This document shows positions 43,459-52,247 of a DNA stretch of 64,000 bases, in pieces. Where the stretch lies: NCBI RefSeq assembly GCF_034676545.1, contig NZ_JAUCBZ010000015.1:3255001-3319000 (forward strand), in the 5' to 3' direction. This DNA is from Pararhodobacter sp. Its GTDB lineage: Bacteria; Pseudomonadota; Alphaproteobacteria; Rhodobacterales; Rhodobacteraceae. Both the position numbers and the translations under genes were made by a program. Position 1 is the stretch's first letter. Every line of letters starts with the position of its first letter. The notes below the pieces were generated by a model. That model saw only the letters and a list, made by a program, of their open reading frames with translations, ran no database searches and was not told the origin of the DNA.

Positions 43459-44458
43459 ATGCCCGATCCCCACATCGCCCCGGAAACAACCGCCACCCCG
43501 AAACCCGCTCGCCCGCGGATTTCGGGCGAAGTGCTGGCCTTCGTGCTCTCGCTGGTTTGGCTGGGGATGCTGGCGCTGGCGTTTCGGGTCATGGGGCTGC
43601 AAGGGCGTCAGATTTCCGACACGTTGGGCCTTGTGGTCGTTGCGCTGGCGGTGTTCCTGCCGGTCGCCTTGATCTGGCTGGCGGTGCTGGTGCTGCGGGC
43701 CGCGCGCGACATGCGGGACGAAATCCATCCGTCTGCATGCCACCGTCGAAGGGATGCGGCGCGGCTGGATTCGCGAGCAACAGGCGGCCGGCCTGGCGCT
43801 GAAACCCAGCGTCGAGGAAAAGCTCGACGAGATCGCCGCCGCGCAGCGCAAGGCCGAAACCCAGATCGCCATGTTCACCAGCAGCCGCGACCCGGCGCGC
43901 CGCGCGCCGAAACCGGCGCAACCGACCTCGGCCCCGGATGGATCGCAACCGGTACTGGCGCTGGAAAACCCCCTGCCCGCGACTGAACCCATCGCGCCGC
44001 TCGACTTCATCCGCGCCCTGCATTTCCCCGAACACGAGACCGACGATGCCGGATTCGAGGCCCTGCGCCGGGCGATGCAGGACCACGCCACCGCCGACCT
44101 GATCCGCGCCGCGCAAGACGTCCTGACCACCCTCTCCGAGGAAGGGATCTACATGGACGATTTGCGCCCGGACCGCGCCCGCCCCGAGGTCTGGCGCGCG
44201 TTTGCCACCGGCGCACGCGGCCATGAAATCGCCCCGCTGGGCGGCATTCGCGACCGCTCCTGCCTTGCCTTGACCAGCGCCCGGATGCGCTCGGACCCGG
44301 TGTTCCGCAACGCCGCGCACCGGTTCCTGCGCGCCTTCGACCGCCAGTTCACCGTGTTCGAGGCCCACGCCAACGACGGCGAAATTGCACGTTTCGCGGA
44401 AACCCGTTCAGCCCGGGCGTTCATGCTTTTGGGCCGTGTCACCGGCATTTTCGGATAA
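43459..44458 (+). pseudogene. Conserved membrane/coiled-coil protein broken by a 1-base insertion
   Basis: Two frames join into one protein. The first (from ATG 43459) has two membrane helices and ends its sensible part at ARDMRDEIH. The second resumes as RLHATVEGMRRGWIREQQAAG and runs to the stop at 44458. Removing one C at 43729-43730 restores a continuous 332-residue chain of two N-terminal helices, a coiled coil (EEKLDEIAAAQRKAETQ) and an alpha-helical C-terminal domain (GIRDRSCLALTSARM). In the uncorrected first frame the sequence turns into an Arg-rich, unnatural stretch. The rest is well preserved. It may be a recent mutation, a programmed shift or a sequencing error. It is 2 bases before azlC's ATG. 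Homologues occur in Rhodobacteraceae; function unknown. Confidence 0.8.
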
Positions 44459-44461
44459 CCC

Positions 44462-45184
44462 ATGACCACACCCTCCCCCTCGGCGCGCAGCGCATTCTGG
44501 CGTGGTTTCCGCGAGGCCATGCCCTTTATCCTGATCGTCGCGCCGTTCGGCGTCGTGTTTGGCGTCGTCGCCATCGAGGCCGGGTTCACCGTGACCCAGG
44601 CCATCGCATTCTCCATGTCGACCTATGCCGGCGCCGCCCAATTGACCGCCATACAACTGCTGTCCGAAGGCGCGCCGGTTGCCATCGTTGTGCTGACCGC
44701 GCTGGCGGTCAACGCCCGCATGGCGATGTATTCCGCCTCGCTGGCACCGCATCTGGGCAAGGCGCCCATCGCCCATCGGGCCTTGTTGGGCTATCTGATG
44801 GTCGATCAGACCTTCGCGCTGTCGGCAATGGAATACGAGCGCATCCCGCAGATGAGCCTTGCCGCCAAGACCGCCTATTACCTTGGCATCGCAGCGTTTA
44901 TCTGGCCGATCTGGATGTTGGGTTCAGTGGCGGGCGCGATCTTGGGCAACCTGATCCCCGATTGGGTGCCCTTGGGCTTTGCGGTGCCGATTGCCTTCAT
45001 GGCGATGATCGGCCCGATGCTGCGCACGCTTGCCCATGTCGCGGCGGCGCTGGTGTCGGTGATCGGCGCGTTGATCTTCAGCCCGGTGCCCTATTCCCTG
45101 GGGCTGCTGATCGCGGCCATCCTTGCCATGATCACCGGCGCCCTGATTGAGACCTGGACGCTGAACCGGAGGGCGCGCCAATGA
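44462..45184 (+). CDS. azlC: AzlC-family branched-chain amino acid exporter, large subunit
   Basis: 240 residues with about 6-8 transmembrane helices. FREAMPFILIVAPFGVVFG, then MSTYAGAAQLTAIQLL, and LMVDQTFALS are AzlC signatures. It pairs with azlD, which overlaps it by 4 bases (ATGA at 45181). Together they export branched-chain amino acids or analogues. ATG at 44462, 3 bases after the preceding broken gene. Confidence 0.93.
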   Translation: MTTPSPSARSAFWRGFREAMPFILIVAPFGVVFGVVAIEAGFTVTQAIAFSMSTYAGAAQLTAIQLLSEGAPVAIVVLTALAVNARMAMYSASLAPHLGKAPIAHRALLGYLMVDQTFALSAMEYERIPQMSLAAKTAYYLGIAAFIWPIWMLGSVAGAILGNLIPDWVPLGFAVPIAFMAMIGPMLRTLAHVAAALVSVIGALIFSPVPYSLGLLIAAILAMITGALIETWTLNRRARQ

Positions 45185-45492
45185 TCTGGACCGTGATCAT
45201 CGCCACCGGCATCGGCACCTTCCTGCTGCGGTTCTCGTTTCTGGCGCTGCTGGGCAAGCGCGCGCTGCCCGAAGGCCTGTTGCGGCTGCTGCGCTATACG
45301 CCCGTTGCCGTGATCCCCGGCCTGATGGCACCGCAGATCTTCCTGCCCGCCCTTGGCAGCACCGGGCCTGACCCGGTGAAACTGGTGGCCGCGCTGGTGA
45401 CGGTCGCGGTGGGGGTCTGGTTCAGGAATGTCATCGGCGCGATGGTCGCCGGCATCGCGACCCTGTCGGTGCTGCTGTGGCTTTTGCCCTGA
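45181..45492 (+). CDS. azlD: AzlD-family transporter small subunit
   Basis: 103 residues and three to four membrane helices. TFLLRFSFLALLGKRALPE and RYTPVAVIPGLMAPQIF match AzlD. Translationally coupled to azlC. Confidence 0.92.
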   Translation: MIWTVIIATGIGTFLLRFSFLALLGKRALPEGLLRLLRYTPVAVIPGLMAPQIFLPALGSTGPDPVKLVAALVTVAVGVWFRNVIGAMVAGIATLSVLLWLLP

Positions 45493-45495
45493 CAG

Positions 45496-45518
45496 AAAAA
45501 CGGGGCCCGAAGGCCCCG
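45496..45518 (-). terminator. Rho-independent terminator with UUCG loop
   Basis: On the minus strand CGGGGCC-TTCG-GGCCCCG is followed by TTTTT, right after the lipoprotein gene ending at 45527. This is a 7-bp GC stem with the extra-stable UUCG tetraloop. It may also stop azlCD transcripts from the other side, although that side lacks a U-tract. Confidence 0.85.
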
Positions 45519-45526
45519 CGTGTCGA

Positions 45527-46123
45527 TCATTGCGTGTATTGCTGGCGTTCCGTGGGTTCGGCGTCGGAATAGATCACTTCCTCCCAAACGCCGGGAATCA
45601 GGGCGAATTGCTCGGAAAGGCGATTGGGATAAAAGGACGTTTCCAGCCCCTCAAACCCCGGAACCTGCCGCAGGATATCGAAAATCGAGCGCGCACAATA
45701 GGCGTCGGGCACCGGGCCATATTGTTCGGCCAGCCGCAGGATGTATTCGGCCGTCGCGGGCGGAACCTCCAGGTGCTGGATGCGCACCCGATGCGTGCGA
45801 CGCGCGTGATAATAGGTGTAGCGATACAGTTGCGCGGGCGTGATCCCGTAATGCACGTCATGGCGCTCGGGCGAATCCGGATGTGTCCAGGTCCCGGCCG
45901 GATCGAACAGCACGCGCTGACTGGCGTTGATCAGCATGGCCGCATGCTCTCCGCGGTCGCCATCATTGGTGATGACGTTGAAGATGACAATCTCGGTCGG
46001 ACCATCATGCTGATAGCGCGCCGCGATCACATCTGCTTCGGGGGCATAGACAACCGGTTTGGTGGTACAGGCCGCCAAGATCACCAGCGAAACCAGAGCC
46101 AGTAGCCGCGTTATCTGCGTCAT
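45527..46123 (-). CDS. Lipoprotein with conserved His/Cys, paralogue of 46435-46998
   Basis: 198 residues from the ATG at 46123 (AAAGGA upstream). Lipoprotein signal ending LVILAAC. The mature part has TEIVIFNVI, GEHAAMLIN (His), RVLFDPAGTW, and DAYCARSIFDILRQVPGFE (Cys). The same blocks in the same order occur in the protein at 46435-46998, so the two are paralogues. His before Cys in these contexts recalls circularly permuted NlpC/P60 (YaeF-like) papain folds, which is an inference. The mRNA ends at a good terminator. Confidence 0.75.
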   Translation of the reverse strand: MTQITRLLALVSLVILAACTTKPVVYAPEADVIAARYQHDGPTEIVIFNVITNDGDRGEHAAMLINASQRVLFDPAGTWTHPDSPERHDVHYGITPAQLYRYTYYHARRTHRVRIQHLEVPPATAEYILRLAEQYGPVPDAYCARSIFDILRQVPGFEGLETSFYPNRLSEQFALIPGVWEEVIYSDAEPTERQQYTQ

Positions 46124-46223
46124 GAAGGGGAATCCTTTGTATTTGCCGGGGTTTGGACTGTGCCGCGATACAGGGCCGCACAACAGCGTCAGCCCCCCGC
46201 AAGACGACGTGCCGGCCCGGTTC

Positions 46224-46358
46224 TCAGGCGTTCACAAGCGCGATAAAGATCAGCGTGCCGATCGCGATTGCCGCGACAGTCGCGGCAAAGCGCAGGAAAC
46301 CGTGAAAGGTTGCTTGCTGGGCGCTGGTGTCCATCGAGCCGTGTTCGTGCTGAGCCAT
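46224..46358 (-). CDS. aa3-type cytochrome c oxidase subunit IV
   Basis: 44 residues: MAQHEHGSMDTSAQQATFHG, then one transmembrane helix ending LIFIALVNA. This matches the bacterial aa3-oxidase subunit IV family (COX4_pro_2) in length, His-rich head and single helix. GGGAGG lies 6 bases before the ATG. The gene stands alone, away from the main cta genes, as is usual in Rhodobacteraceae. It is flanked by the two paralogous lipoproteins. Confidence 0.9.
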   Translation of the reverse strand: MAQHEHGSMDTSAQQATFHGFLRFAATVAAIAIGTLIFIALVNA

Positions 46359-46434
46359 GCTGGCCTCCCGTTCGCATTGAGTTTGAAAATCCTTAGCCGA
46401 TGAAAACGCGCCTGTCACCCGCCTTTGATGCGCG

Positions 46435-46998
46435 CTAGTGGATTGCCCGGCGCGTGTAGCGAAATTCCGGGTGCTCGCGCAGCGTACGATACAGAACCGC
46501 CGGCACCACATCGGGATCGACAAACTCGAACCCGGGGAGTTGCGCCAAAAGGGTGCTGACCTCTTTCGCACACTGCAACGGCAGGTTGGGATCACTGGCC
46601 CCGGCCAATGCGATGGCTTGCGCCGCGACGTCGGCAGGAACGGCGATTTCAAAGATATGCACGGCGCGCGACAGGGCCTGTGTCGTCAAGCCCTCGCGCC
46701 GCAGATACGCCGCTTCAATTTCGGGCGATGGGTCGCGAAACACCTGTCCGTCGCGCTGGATCTGCGCGCTTTCCCAAGTGCTGAGCGGGTCGAAGATAAT
46801 CCGCGTTTGCGGGGTGTGCACAATCATCCCGGTGTGAAACGGCAACCCCTGAGAGCCAAGCTCGAAGATCACCACTTTCAGGACATTGGGCGCGACCAGC
46901 GGCGGCGATGTCACATCCTGCTCGGGCAGGTCGGGCACCAATATCCGCGAGCACCCCGCCACGACAAATCCCAGCAGCAACGCGCGCCGCGTCAGCAC
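46435..46998 (-). CDS. Lipoprotein with conserved His/Cys, paralogue of 45527-46123
   Basis: 187 residues from the GTG at 46998, which has GAGG 6 bases upstream; a GTG at 47034 is possible. Lipoprotein signal LLLGFVVAGC. Core blocks: KVVIFELGSQGLPFHTGMIV (His), TRIIFDPLSTW, then LQCAKEVSTLLAQLPGFE (Cys). Shared with the paralogue are VIF, the H-x-x-M box, FDPxxTW, the CA box and LPGFE or VPGFE. It starts 8 bases after the MBL gene and so is probably in the acyl-CoA dehydrogenase operon. Confidence 0.72.
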   Translation of the reverse strand: MLTRRALLLGFVVAGCSRILVPDLPEQDVTSPPLVAPNVLKVVIFELGSQGLPFHTGMIVHTPQTRIIFDPLSTWESAQIQRDGQVFRDPSPEIEAAYLRREGLTTQALSRAVHIFEIAVPADVAAQAIALAGASDPNLPLQCAKEVSTLLAQLPGFEFVDPDVVPAVLYRTLREHPEFRYTRRAIH

Positions 46999-47006
46999 GG
47001 GACGCC

Positions 47007-48071
47007 TCAGTCCGCTGTGTCGAGCGATTGCCACACCCAGGCTCCGTGTTCGTCACGCCAACGGCGCACGCGGTTTTGCTGCAACAGATGGTTCAAATGC
47101 GCAACCGCCTCGACCAGCGCCATGCCATAGGCCGAGCCGTCGATCTCGCGCTTGAACAGCGGCATGAAACACTCGGCCGCGCGTTTCGGCGTTGCCAGAT
47201 GGACCTGCAACCGGTCCAGCGCGCCAATGTGGTTCTCCACCATCTGCCGCAGCCGCAGCGGCAACCCGGTAAACGGCGTCTTGTGCCCCGGCAACACCAG
47301 ATGGCGTTCTTCGGCAAAGGCCTCGAACGCCCGGCAGCTTTCCAGCCACTCCGCAACCGGATCGGCCTCGGGTTCGGTGGCATAGACGCCCAGATTGGCG
47401 GAAATTCCCGGCAAGAGCTGATCGCCGCCGATCACCAGATCATCGTCGAGGCTCCAGAACGTCGCGTGTTCGGGCGCGTGGCCATTGCCGGTGCGCACCA
47501 GCCAGTTGCGGCCGCCCATCATTATCGTGTCGCCCTCGGCGATGCGGGTGAAGCCCAGCGGCATCGGTGCCACGACATCGGCAAAATTGAACGGCTTTTC
47601 GCGCATGAGCTTGGCGATGCGTTCGGCGCTCATCCCCGAGGCGCGCCAATAGGCCACCGTTTCGGGCACAGGCGACGTGTGTCGATCCAGCACCAACATG
47701 CGCGCGAACAGCCACGCGGTGCGCGTTGTCACCAGTTCCGCGCCGTGCTCGGTTTGCAGCCAGCCCGCCAACCCGATGTGATCGGGGTGATGATGCGTGG
47801 CAACCACCCGTTTGATCGGGCGCCCCCCCAGCGGCCCGGCCATCAACCCCTGCCATAGGGCGCGGGCCTTGCTGGTGTTGAACCCGGTGTCGATGACCGT
47901 CCAGCCGTCGCCATCATCCAGCGCATAAACGTTGACGTGATCCAGTTGCATCGGCAGCGGCAGCCGCGCCCACAGGATGCCCGGGGCGACGGTGATCACC
48001 TCCCCCGCCGCAGGGGGCTCTTCGAACGGATAGCGAATGCCCGCCGTCATGGCCCGCTCTGGCGCGGTCAT
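47007..48071 (-). CDS. MBL-fold metallo-hydrolase
   Basis: 354 residues. Metal motif THHHPDHIGLAGWL (HxHxDH), HAPEH and VIGGDQLLPG (later His/Asp ligands), and LPGHKTPF near the end. A C-terminal helical domain follows. The ATG overlaps the acyl-CoA dehydrogenase stop by 4 bases (ATGA). Coupling to an acyl-CoA dehydrogenase suggests thioester or lactone hydrolysis, which is unproven. Confidence 0.88.
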   Translation of the reverse strand: MTAPERAMTAGIRYPFEEPPAAGEVITVAPGILWARLPLPMQLDHVNVYALDDGDGWTVIDTGFNTSKARALWQGLMAGPLGGRPIKRVVATHHHPDHIGLAGWLQTEHGAELVTTRTAWLFARMLVLDRHTSPVPETVAYWRASGMSAERIAKLMREKPFNFADVVAPMPLGFTRIAEGDTIMMGGRNWLVRTGNGHAPEHATFWSLDDDLVIGGDQLLPGISANLGVYATEPEADPVAEWLESCRAFEAFAEERHLVLPGHKTPFTGLPLRLRQMVENHIGALDRLQVHLATPKRAAECFMPLFKREIDGSAYGMALVEAVAHLNHLLQQNRVRRWRDEHGAWVWQSLDTAD

Positions 48072-49777
48072 GCGCTTTCCAGATCGTCGATCGACAGCGC
48101 GTAAAGCTGCGCCGCGCCCGCACGCGCCTGCACCAACAACGACTGATGCTCGGGCAGGATGCGGTCGATGAACACCCGCGCCAGACGCGCGCGCGGGCCT
48201 TGCGGATCCACCAGCGCGGCCTTCAGGTGATAATGCCCGCCGAGGATACGGGCAAAGGCACGCAAATAGGCCACGGCGCCGGCGTTGCGGTCGTTCGGCT
48301 CTTGCGCTACCAGCAATTCGGTGGCCTCGCGCAGCGTTTCGGCGGCGTCCCAGACGGGTTCGGCCAGGTCGGGCAACTTTGCACGCGCGGCCTCGGCGAA
48401 ATCCTCGATTTCCTGCAACAGGCGATAGGCCGCGTCACCGCCGTCCATCATCTTGCGCCCGACAAGATCCATCGCCTGAATGCCGTTGGTGCCTTCATAA
48501 ATCGGCGTGATGCGCGCATCGCGGAAGTATTGCGCCGCGCCGGTTTCCTCGATGAACCCCATGCCGCCGTGAATCTGCACGCCCACGCTGGACACTTCGC
48601 AGCCGATATCGGTGCCATGCGCCTTGGCGATTGGCGTCAGCAAGGCGGCGCGCGCCTTGTAATGCGCATCCGACCCGGCGCGGGCCAGATCCATCGACAA
48701 GCCGCAATCCAGCGCAATCGCGCGGGCGGCAAAGATTTCCGCCTTCATCATCGCCAACATGCGGCGCACGTCGGCATGGTCCACAATCGTCCCCTCGCCC
48801 AGCGGAGTTTGCCCCTGTTTGCGCTCCTTGGCATAGGCCAGCGCGTGCTGATAGGCAGCCTCGGCCACGCCGATCCCCTGCGCGCCAACCCCCAGACGGG
48901 CGTTGTTCATCATCGTGAACATCGCCGCCATGCCACCGTTCGGCTTGCCGACCATCCAGCCTTTTGCGCCCTCAAAGCTCATCACGCAGGTCGGCGAGCC
49001 GTGAATGCCCAGCTTGTGCTCCAGCGAAACCACGCGCAGATCGTTGCGCTCGCCGGGGTTGCCCTCGGCGTCGGGCAAGAATTTCGGCACCATGAACAGG
49101 CTGATCCCCCGCGTGCCCGGCGCCCCGTCCGGCAAGCGCGCCAGCACCAGATGACAGACGTTCTCGGCAACGTCATGGTCACCCCAAGTGATGAAGATTT
49201 TCTGACCGGTGACGGCAAAACTGCCGTCGTCCAGCGGCTCGGCCTTGGAACTCAGCGCGCCCACATCGGTCCCCGCCTGCGGCTCGGTCAGGTTCATCGT
49301 GCCGGTCCACTGCCCCGAGGTCAGCTTTGGCAGATACAACGCCTTGATCTCGTCGCTGGCGTGATGCTCCAGCGCCTCGATCTGGCCCTGGCTCAACAAG
49401 GGGCACAGTTGCAGCGCCAAACACGCGCCCGACATCATCTCGTTCATTGCCGTGTTCAGCGTCAGCGGCAGACCCATGCCGCCATTCTCGGGGCTGGCAC
49501 CGATTCCCAGCCAACCGCCCTCGGCAATCGCCTTGTAGCCGTCCTTGAACCCCGGCGAGGTGCGCACGACACCGTTTTCCAGCTTGGCCGGCGTCAGGTC
49601 GCCGCCCCGGTTCAAGGGGGCCAGCACGCCATCGCACAGTCGGCCGATCTCGGTCAGAATGGCTTCGGTCACGTCGGCATCGGCCTCGGCGAAGGTCTCG
49701 GTCTTGGCCAGTTCGCCGTAGTCCAGGACATGATCCAGCAAGAACCGAAAGTCAGCGACGGGGGATATGTAAGGCAT
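48068..49777 (-). CDS. Acyl-CoA dehydrogenase, long (DmdC/AcdX-type)
   Basis: 569 residues, well above the usual ~380, from the ATG at 49777 (GGAG 8 bases upstream). An extra N-terminal section (MPYISPVADFRFLLDHVLDY) precedes the standard fold, which has MNLTEPQAGTDVGAL (FAD site), KIFITWGDHD and HGGMGFIEETGAAQYFRDAR. The catalytic Glu is in IYEGTNGIQAMDLVGRK. A C-terminal extra domain follows. DmdC, the methylmercaptopropionyl-CoA dehydrogenase of DMSP breakdown, has this size and layout, but medium- or long-chain specificity is equally possible. Operon continues with the MBL gene. Confidence 0.9.
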   Translation of the reverse strand: MPYISPVADFRFLLDHVLDYGELAKTETFAEADADVTEAILTEIGRLCDGVLAPLNRGGDLTPAKLENGVVRTSPGFKDGYKAIAEGGWLGIGASPENGGMGLPLTLNTAMNEMMSGACLALQLCPLLSQGQIEALEHHASDEIKALYLPKLTSGQWTGTMNLTEPQAGTDVGALSSKAEPLDDGSFAVTGQKIFITWGDHDVAENVCHLVLARLPDGAPGTRGISLFMVPKFLPDAEGNPGERNDLRVVSLEHKLGIHGSPTCVMSFEGAKGWMVGKPNGGMAAMFTMMNNARLGVGAQGIGVAEAAYQHALAYAKERKQGQTPLGEGTIVDHADVRRMLAMMKAEIFAARAIALDCGLSMDLARAGSDAHYKARAALLTPIAKAHGTDIGCEVSSVGVQIHGGMGFIEETGAAQYFRDARITPIYEGTNGIQAMDLVGRKMMDGGDAAYRLLQEIEDFAEAARAKLPDLAEPVWDAAETLREATELLVAQEPNDRNAGAVAYLRAFARILGGHYHLKAALVDPQGPRARLARVFIDRILPEHQSLLVQARAGAAQLYALSIDDLESA

Positions 49778-49906
49778 GTGTTGTCTCCGGACGGGCGCGC
49801 ATTCATCGTGTCCGGGTGCGCTTGGCAAGCCCGGCAGAGGGTTGTATCCCGCAATTTACCGACATTCTCCACCCACACAAATCAAAACGCCACGTCACGG
49901 AGGCCC

Positions 49907-50857
49907 ATGCTTGAAACTACGCGCCTTGCTGCCGATCCACCGGGCCTGAGGGCCGCCGCCGAGATTCTGCGCGCCGGCGGTCTGGTGGCGCTGCCGACCG
50001 AGACGGTTTACGGCCTCGCCGCCGACGCCTGCAACGATCGGGCCGTCGCGGGGATTTTCGACGCCAAGCAGCGCCCGCGCTTCAACCCGTTGATCGTGCA
50101 CCTGCCCGACCTTGCCCAAGTGGCGCGATTCGCCACCGTCACGCCCCTTGCCCAGCGCCTCGCCGCCGCCTTCTGGCCCGGCCCGCTGACGCTGGTCCTG
50201 CCCCTGCGCGATGGCGGCGGGCTGTCGCCGCTGGTCACGGCTGGCTTGGATACGGTGGCGATCCGCATACCCGCCAATCCCGTGGCCCAAGCGCTTCTGA
50301 CCGAGTTTGGCGGCCCCGTCGCCGCGCCTTCGGCCAATCCCTCGGGCCGAATCAGCCCGGTGACCGCCGCGCATGTGCTGGCCGGGCTGTCGGGCCGCAT
50401 CCACGCGGTGATCGACGCCGGGCCCTGCGCCGTAGGCCTCGAATCCACCATCCTCGACGCCACCGGAGACACCCCGCAGCTGCTGCGCGCGGGGGGCCTT
50501 GCGGTCGAGGACATCGCCGCCGCCCTGGGCCAAACCGTCGCCAGCCCGCAAACCGACACCATCACCGCGCCGGGTCAGATGGCCTCGCATTACGCGCCGC
50601 GCGGACGCGTGCGCCTGAACGTCACGGCACCCGACCCGGGCGAGGTCTGGGTCGGCTTTGGCCCCTGCCCCGGTGCCGCCCTGACGCTGTCCCCCACCGC
50701 CAACCTGACCGAGGCCGCCGCCCGCCTGTTCCACGCCCTCCACGAGGCCGATGCCCTGGCCGGGCCCGGCGGTGCCATCGCCTTTGCACCGGTCCCCGGA
50801 TCCGGCCTTGGCCGTGCCATCAACGACCGCCTGCGCCGCGCCGCCGCGCCCCGTTAG
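49907..50857 (+). CDS. tsaC: L-threonylcarbamoyladenylate synthase (Sua5-type)
   Basis: Makes threonylcarbamoyl-AMP for the tRNA t6A37 modification. 316 residues, longer than E. coli TsaC (about 190) because of the C-terminal Sua5 domain. LPTETVYGLAADA, KQRPRFNPLIVH, APSANPSGRISP and GLESTILDA are family motifs, and APGQMASHYAPR opens the C-terminal domain. ATG at 49907 just behind GGAGG. ccmA begins 55 bases later. Confidence 0.94.
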   Translation: MLETTRLAADPPGLRAAAEILRAGGLVALPTETVYGLAADACNDRAVAGIFDAKQRPRFNPLIVHLPDLAQVARFATVTPLAQRLAAAFWPGPLTLVLPLRDGGGLSPLVTAGLDTVAIRIPANPVAQALLTEFGGPVAAPSANPSGRISPVTAAHVLAGLSGRIHAVIDAGPCAVGLESTILDATGDTPQLLRAGGLAVEDIAAALGQTVASPQTDTITAPGQMASHYAPRGRVRLNVTAPDPGEVWVGFGPCPGAALTLSPTANLTEAAARLFHALHEADALAGPGGAIAFAPVPGSGLGRAINDRLRRAAAPR

Positions 50858-50912
50858 CGCGCGCCACCGCTTTCCTTTGCAGCCCCCGGGCAAAACCGTT
50901 AAGGCAAGCCTC

Positions 50913-51530
50913 ATGGAATTGCGCGTCTCTGATCTGGCCGTTGCCCGTGGCGGGCTGCCCTTGCTCGAAGGGCTGTCTTTTGCCGTTCACCCCGGCGAGG
51001 CGCTGGTCATTCGCGGCCCCAACGGCAGCGGCAAAACCACCCTGTTGCGCACCTTGGCGGGCCTGCAATCACCCCTGAGCGGCACGATCTCCTGCCCGCC
51101 CGAGCAAATGGCCTATGCCGCCCATGCCGACGGGTTGAAATCCACGCTGACCGTCACCGAAAACCTCGCCTTCTGGGCGGCGATCCATGCGCAAACCGGC
51201 GTGGCGCAGGCAATGGCGGCGATGAACCTTGCCGACCTTGCCGACCGCCACGCGCATAACCTCTCGGCCGGGCAAAAGCGCCGCCTCGGCCTTGCCCGGC
51301 TGATGGTCACCGGGCGCTGGCTGTGGGTGCTCGATGAGCCGACCGTCTCGCTCGATGTCGCCTCGGTGGCGCTGTTTGGCCGTGTGGTGCGCGCGCATCT
51401 GGCGGCGGGTGGCGCGGCCTTGCTCGCCACGCATATCGACCTCGGGCTGGAGGAAGCCAGGATCCTCGACCTCACCCCCTACAAGGCGAAAATGCCCGCC
51501 GACCTCGGTTTTGACGAGGCCTTCCTGTGA
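50913..51530 (+). CDS. ccmA: Haem exporter ATP-binding protein CcmA
   Basis: 205 residues. ATPase of the cytochrome c maturation system I. RGPNGSGKTTLLR (Walker A), LSAGQKRRLGLARL (signature) and WVLDEPTVSLD (Walker B). It overlaps ccmB by 4 bases (GTGA). First gene of a hel-type cluster ccmABCDG as in Rhodobacter capsulatus helABCDX. Confidence 0.94.
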   Translation: MELRVSDLAVARGGLPLLEGLSFAVHPGEALVIRGPNGSGKTTLLRTLAGLQSPLSGTISCPPEQMAYAAHADGLKSTLTVTENLAFWAAIHAQTGVAQAMAAMNLADLADRHAHNLSAGQKRRLGLARLMVTGRWLWVLDEPTVSLDVASVALFGRVVRAHLAAGGAALLATHIDLGLEEARILDLTPYKAKMPADLGFDEAFL

Positions 51531-52183
51531 TCGCCCTGCTGATCCGCGACCTGAAACTTGCGTTCCGCGCGGGCGGCGGCTTTGGCCTCGGCCTCGGGTT
51601 TTTCCTGATCCTTGCCGTGCTGGTGCCGCTGGGCGTCGGCCCCGACCCCACCACGCTGGGCATCATCGCGCCGGGCATCCTGTGGGTCGGCGCGCTTCTG
51701 GCCTGCCTCTTGTCCCTCGACCGCCTGTTCGCGCTCGATTTCGAGGATGGCTCGCTGGACCTGCTGGCCACCTCGCCCATCCCGCTCGAAGGCGTCGTCA
51801 CCGTCAAGGCCCTCGCGCATTGGCTGACCACCTGCCTGCCGCTGGCCTTTGTCGCCCCGATTCTGGGCATCCTGCTCAACCTGCCCGGCCCGGCCTACGG
51901 CGCGCTGATCGTCTCGCTGATCCTCGGCACCCCGGCACTCAGCATGATCGGAGCCTTCGGCGCGGCCCTCACCGTCGGCCTCAAACGCGGCGGCTTGCTG
52001 CTGTCGCTGCTGGTGCTGCCGATGTATGTGCCAAGCTTGGTGTTCGGCGCGCAAACCGTCACCCGCGCGGCGCAGGGGCTGGACATCTCGACGCCGTTGC
52101 TGTTGCTCAGCGGGATCACCGCCGGCTCCGTCGCCCTTCTGCCCTTCGCTGCGGCCTTCGCGCTGCGCATCAATTTACGCTAA
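51527..52183 (+). CDS. ccmB: Haem exporter permease CcmB
   Basis: 218 residues with six membrane helices. Starts at a GTG overlapping the ccmA stop. FEDGSLDLLATSPIPLEGVV is the CcmB signature (E-DG-L--L---P). Forms the CcmAB complex. Confidence 0.93.
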   Translation: MIALLIRDLKLAFRAGGGFGLGLGFFLILAVLVPLGVGPDPTTLGIIAPGILWVGALLACLLSLDRLFALDFEDGSLDLLATSPIPLEGVVTVKALAHWLTTCLPLAFVAPILGILLNLPGPAYGALIVSLILGTPALSMIGAFGAALTVGLKRGGLLLSLLVLPMYVPSLVFGAQTVTRAAQGLDISTPLLLLSGITAGSVALLPFAAAFALRINLR

Positions 52184-52247
52184 TCTAGGACGGGCCTTCA
52201 CACCTCTGTGTTTTGAGCCTGCGCGAGACAAAGACTAGGAAACCCGC

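Noticed and set aside
48146..49906. A long plus-strand frame running into tsaC from opposite the acyl-CoA dehydrogenase gene
   Set aside because: The portion before 49907 is an Arg/His-rich antisense translation; TsaC homology and the GGAGG site start at 49907.
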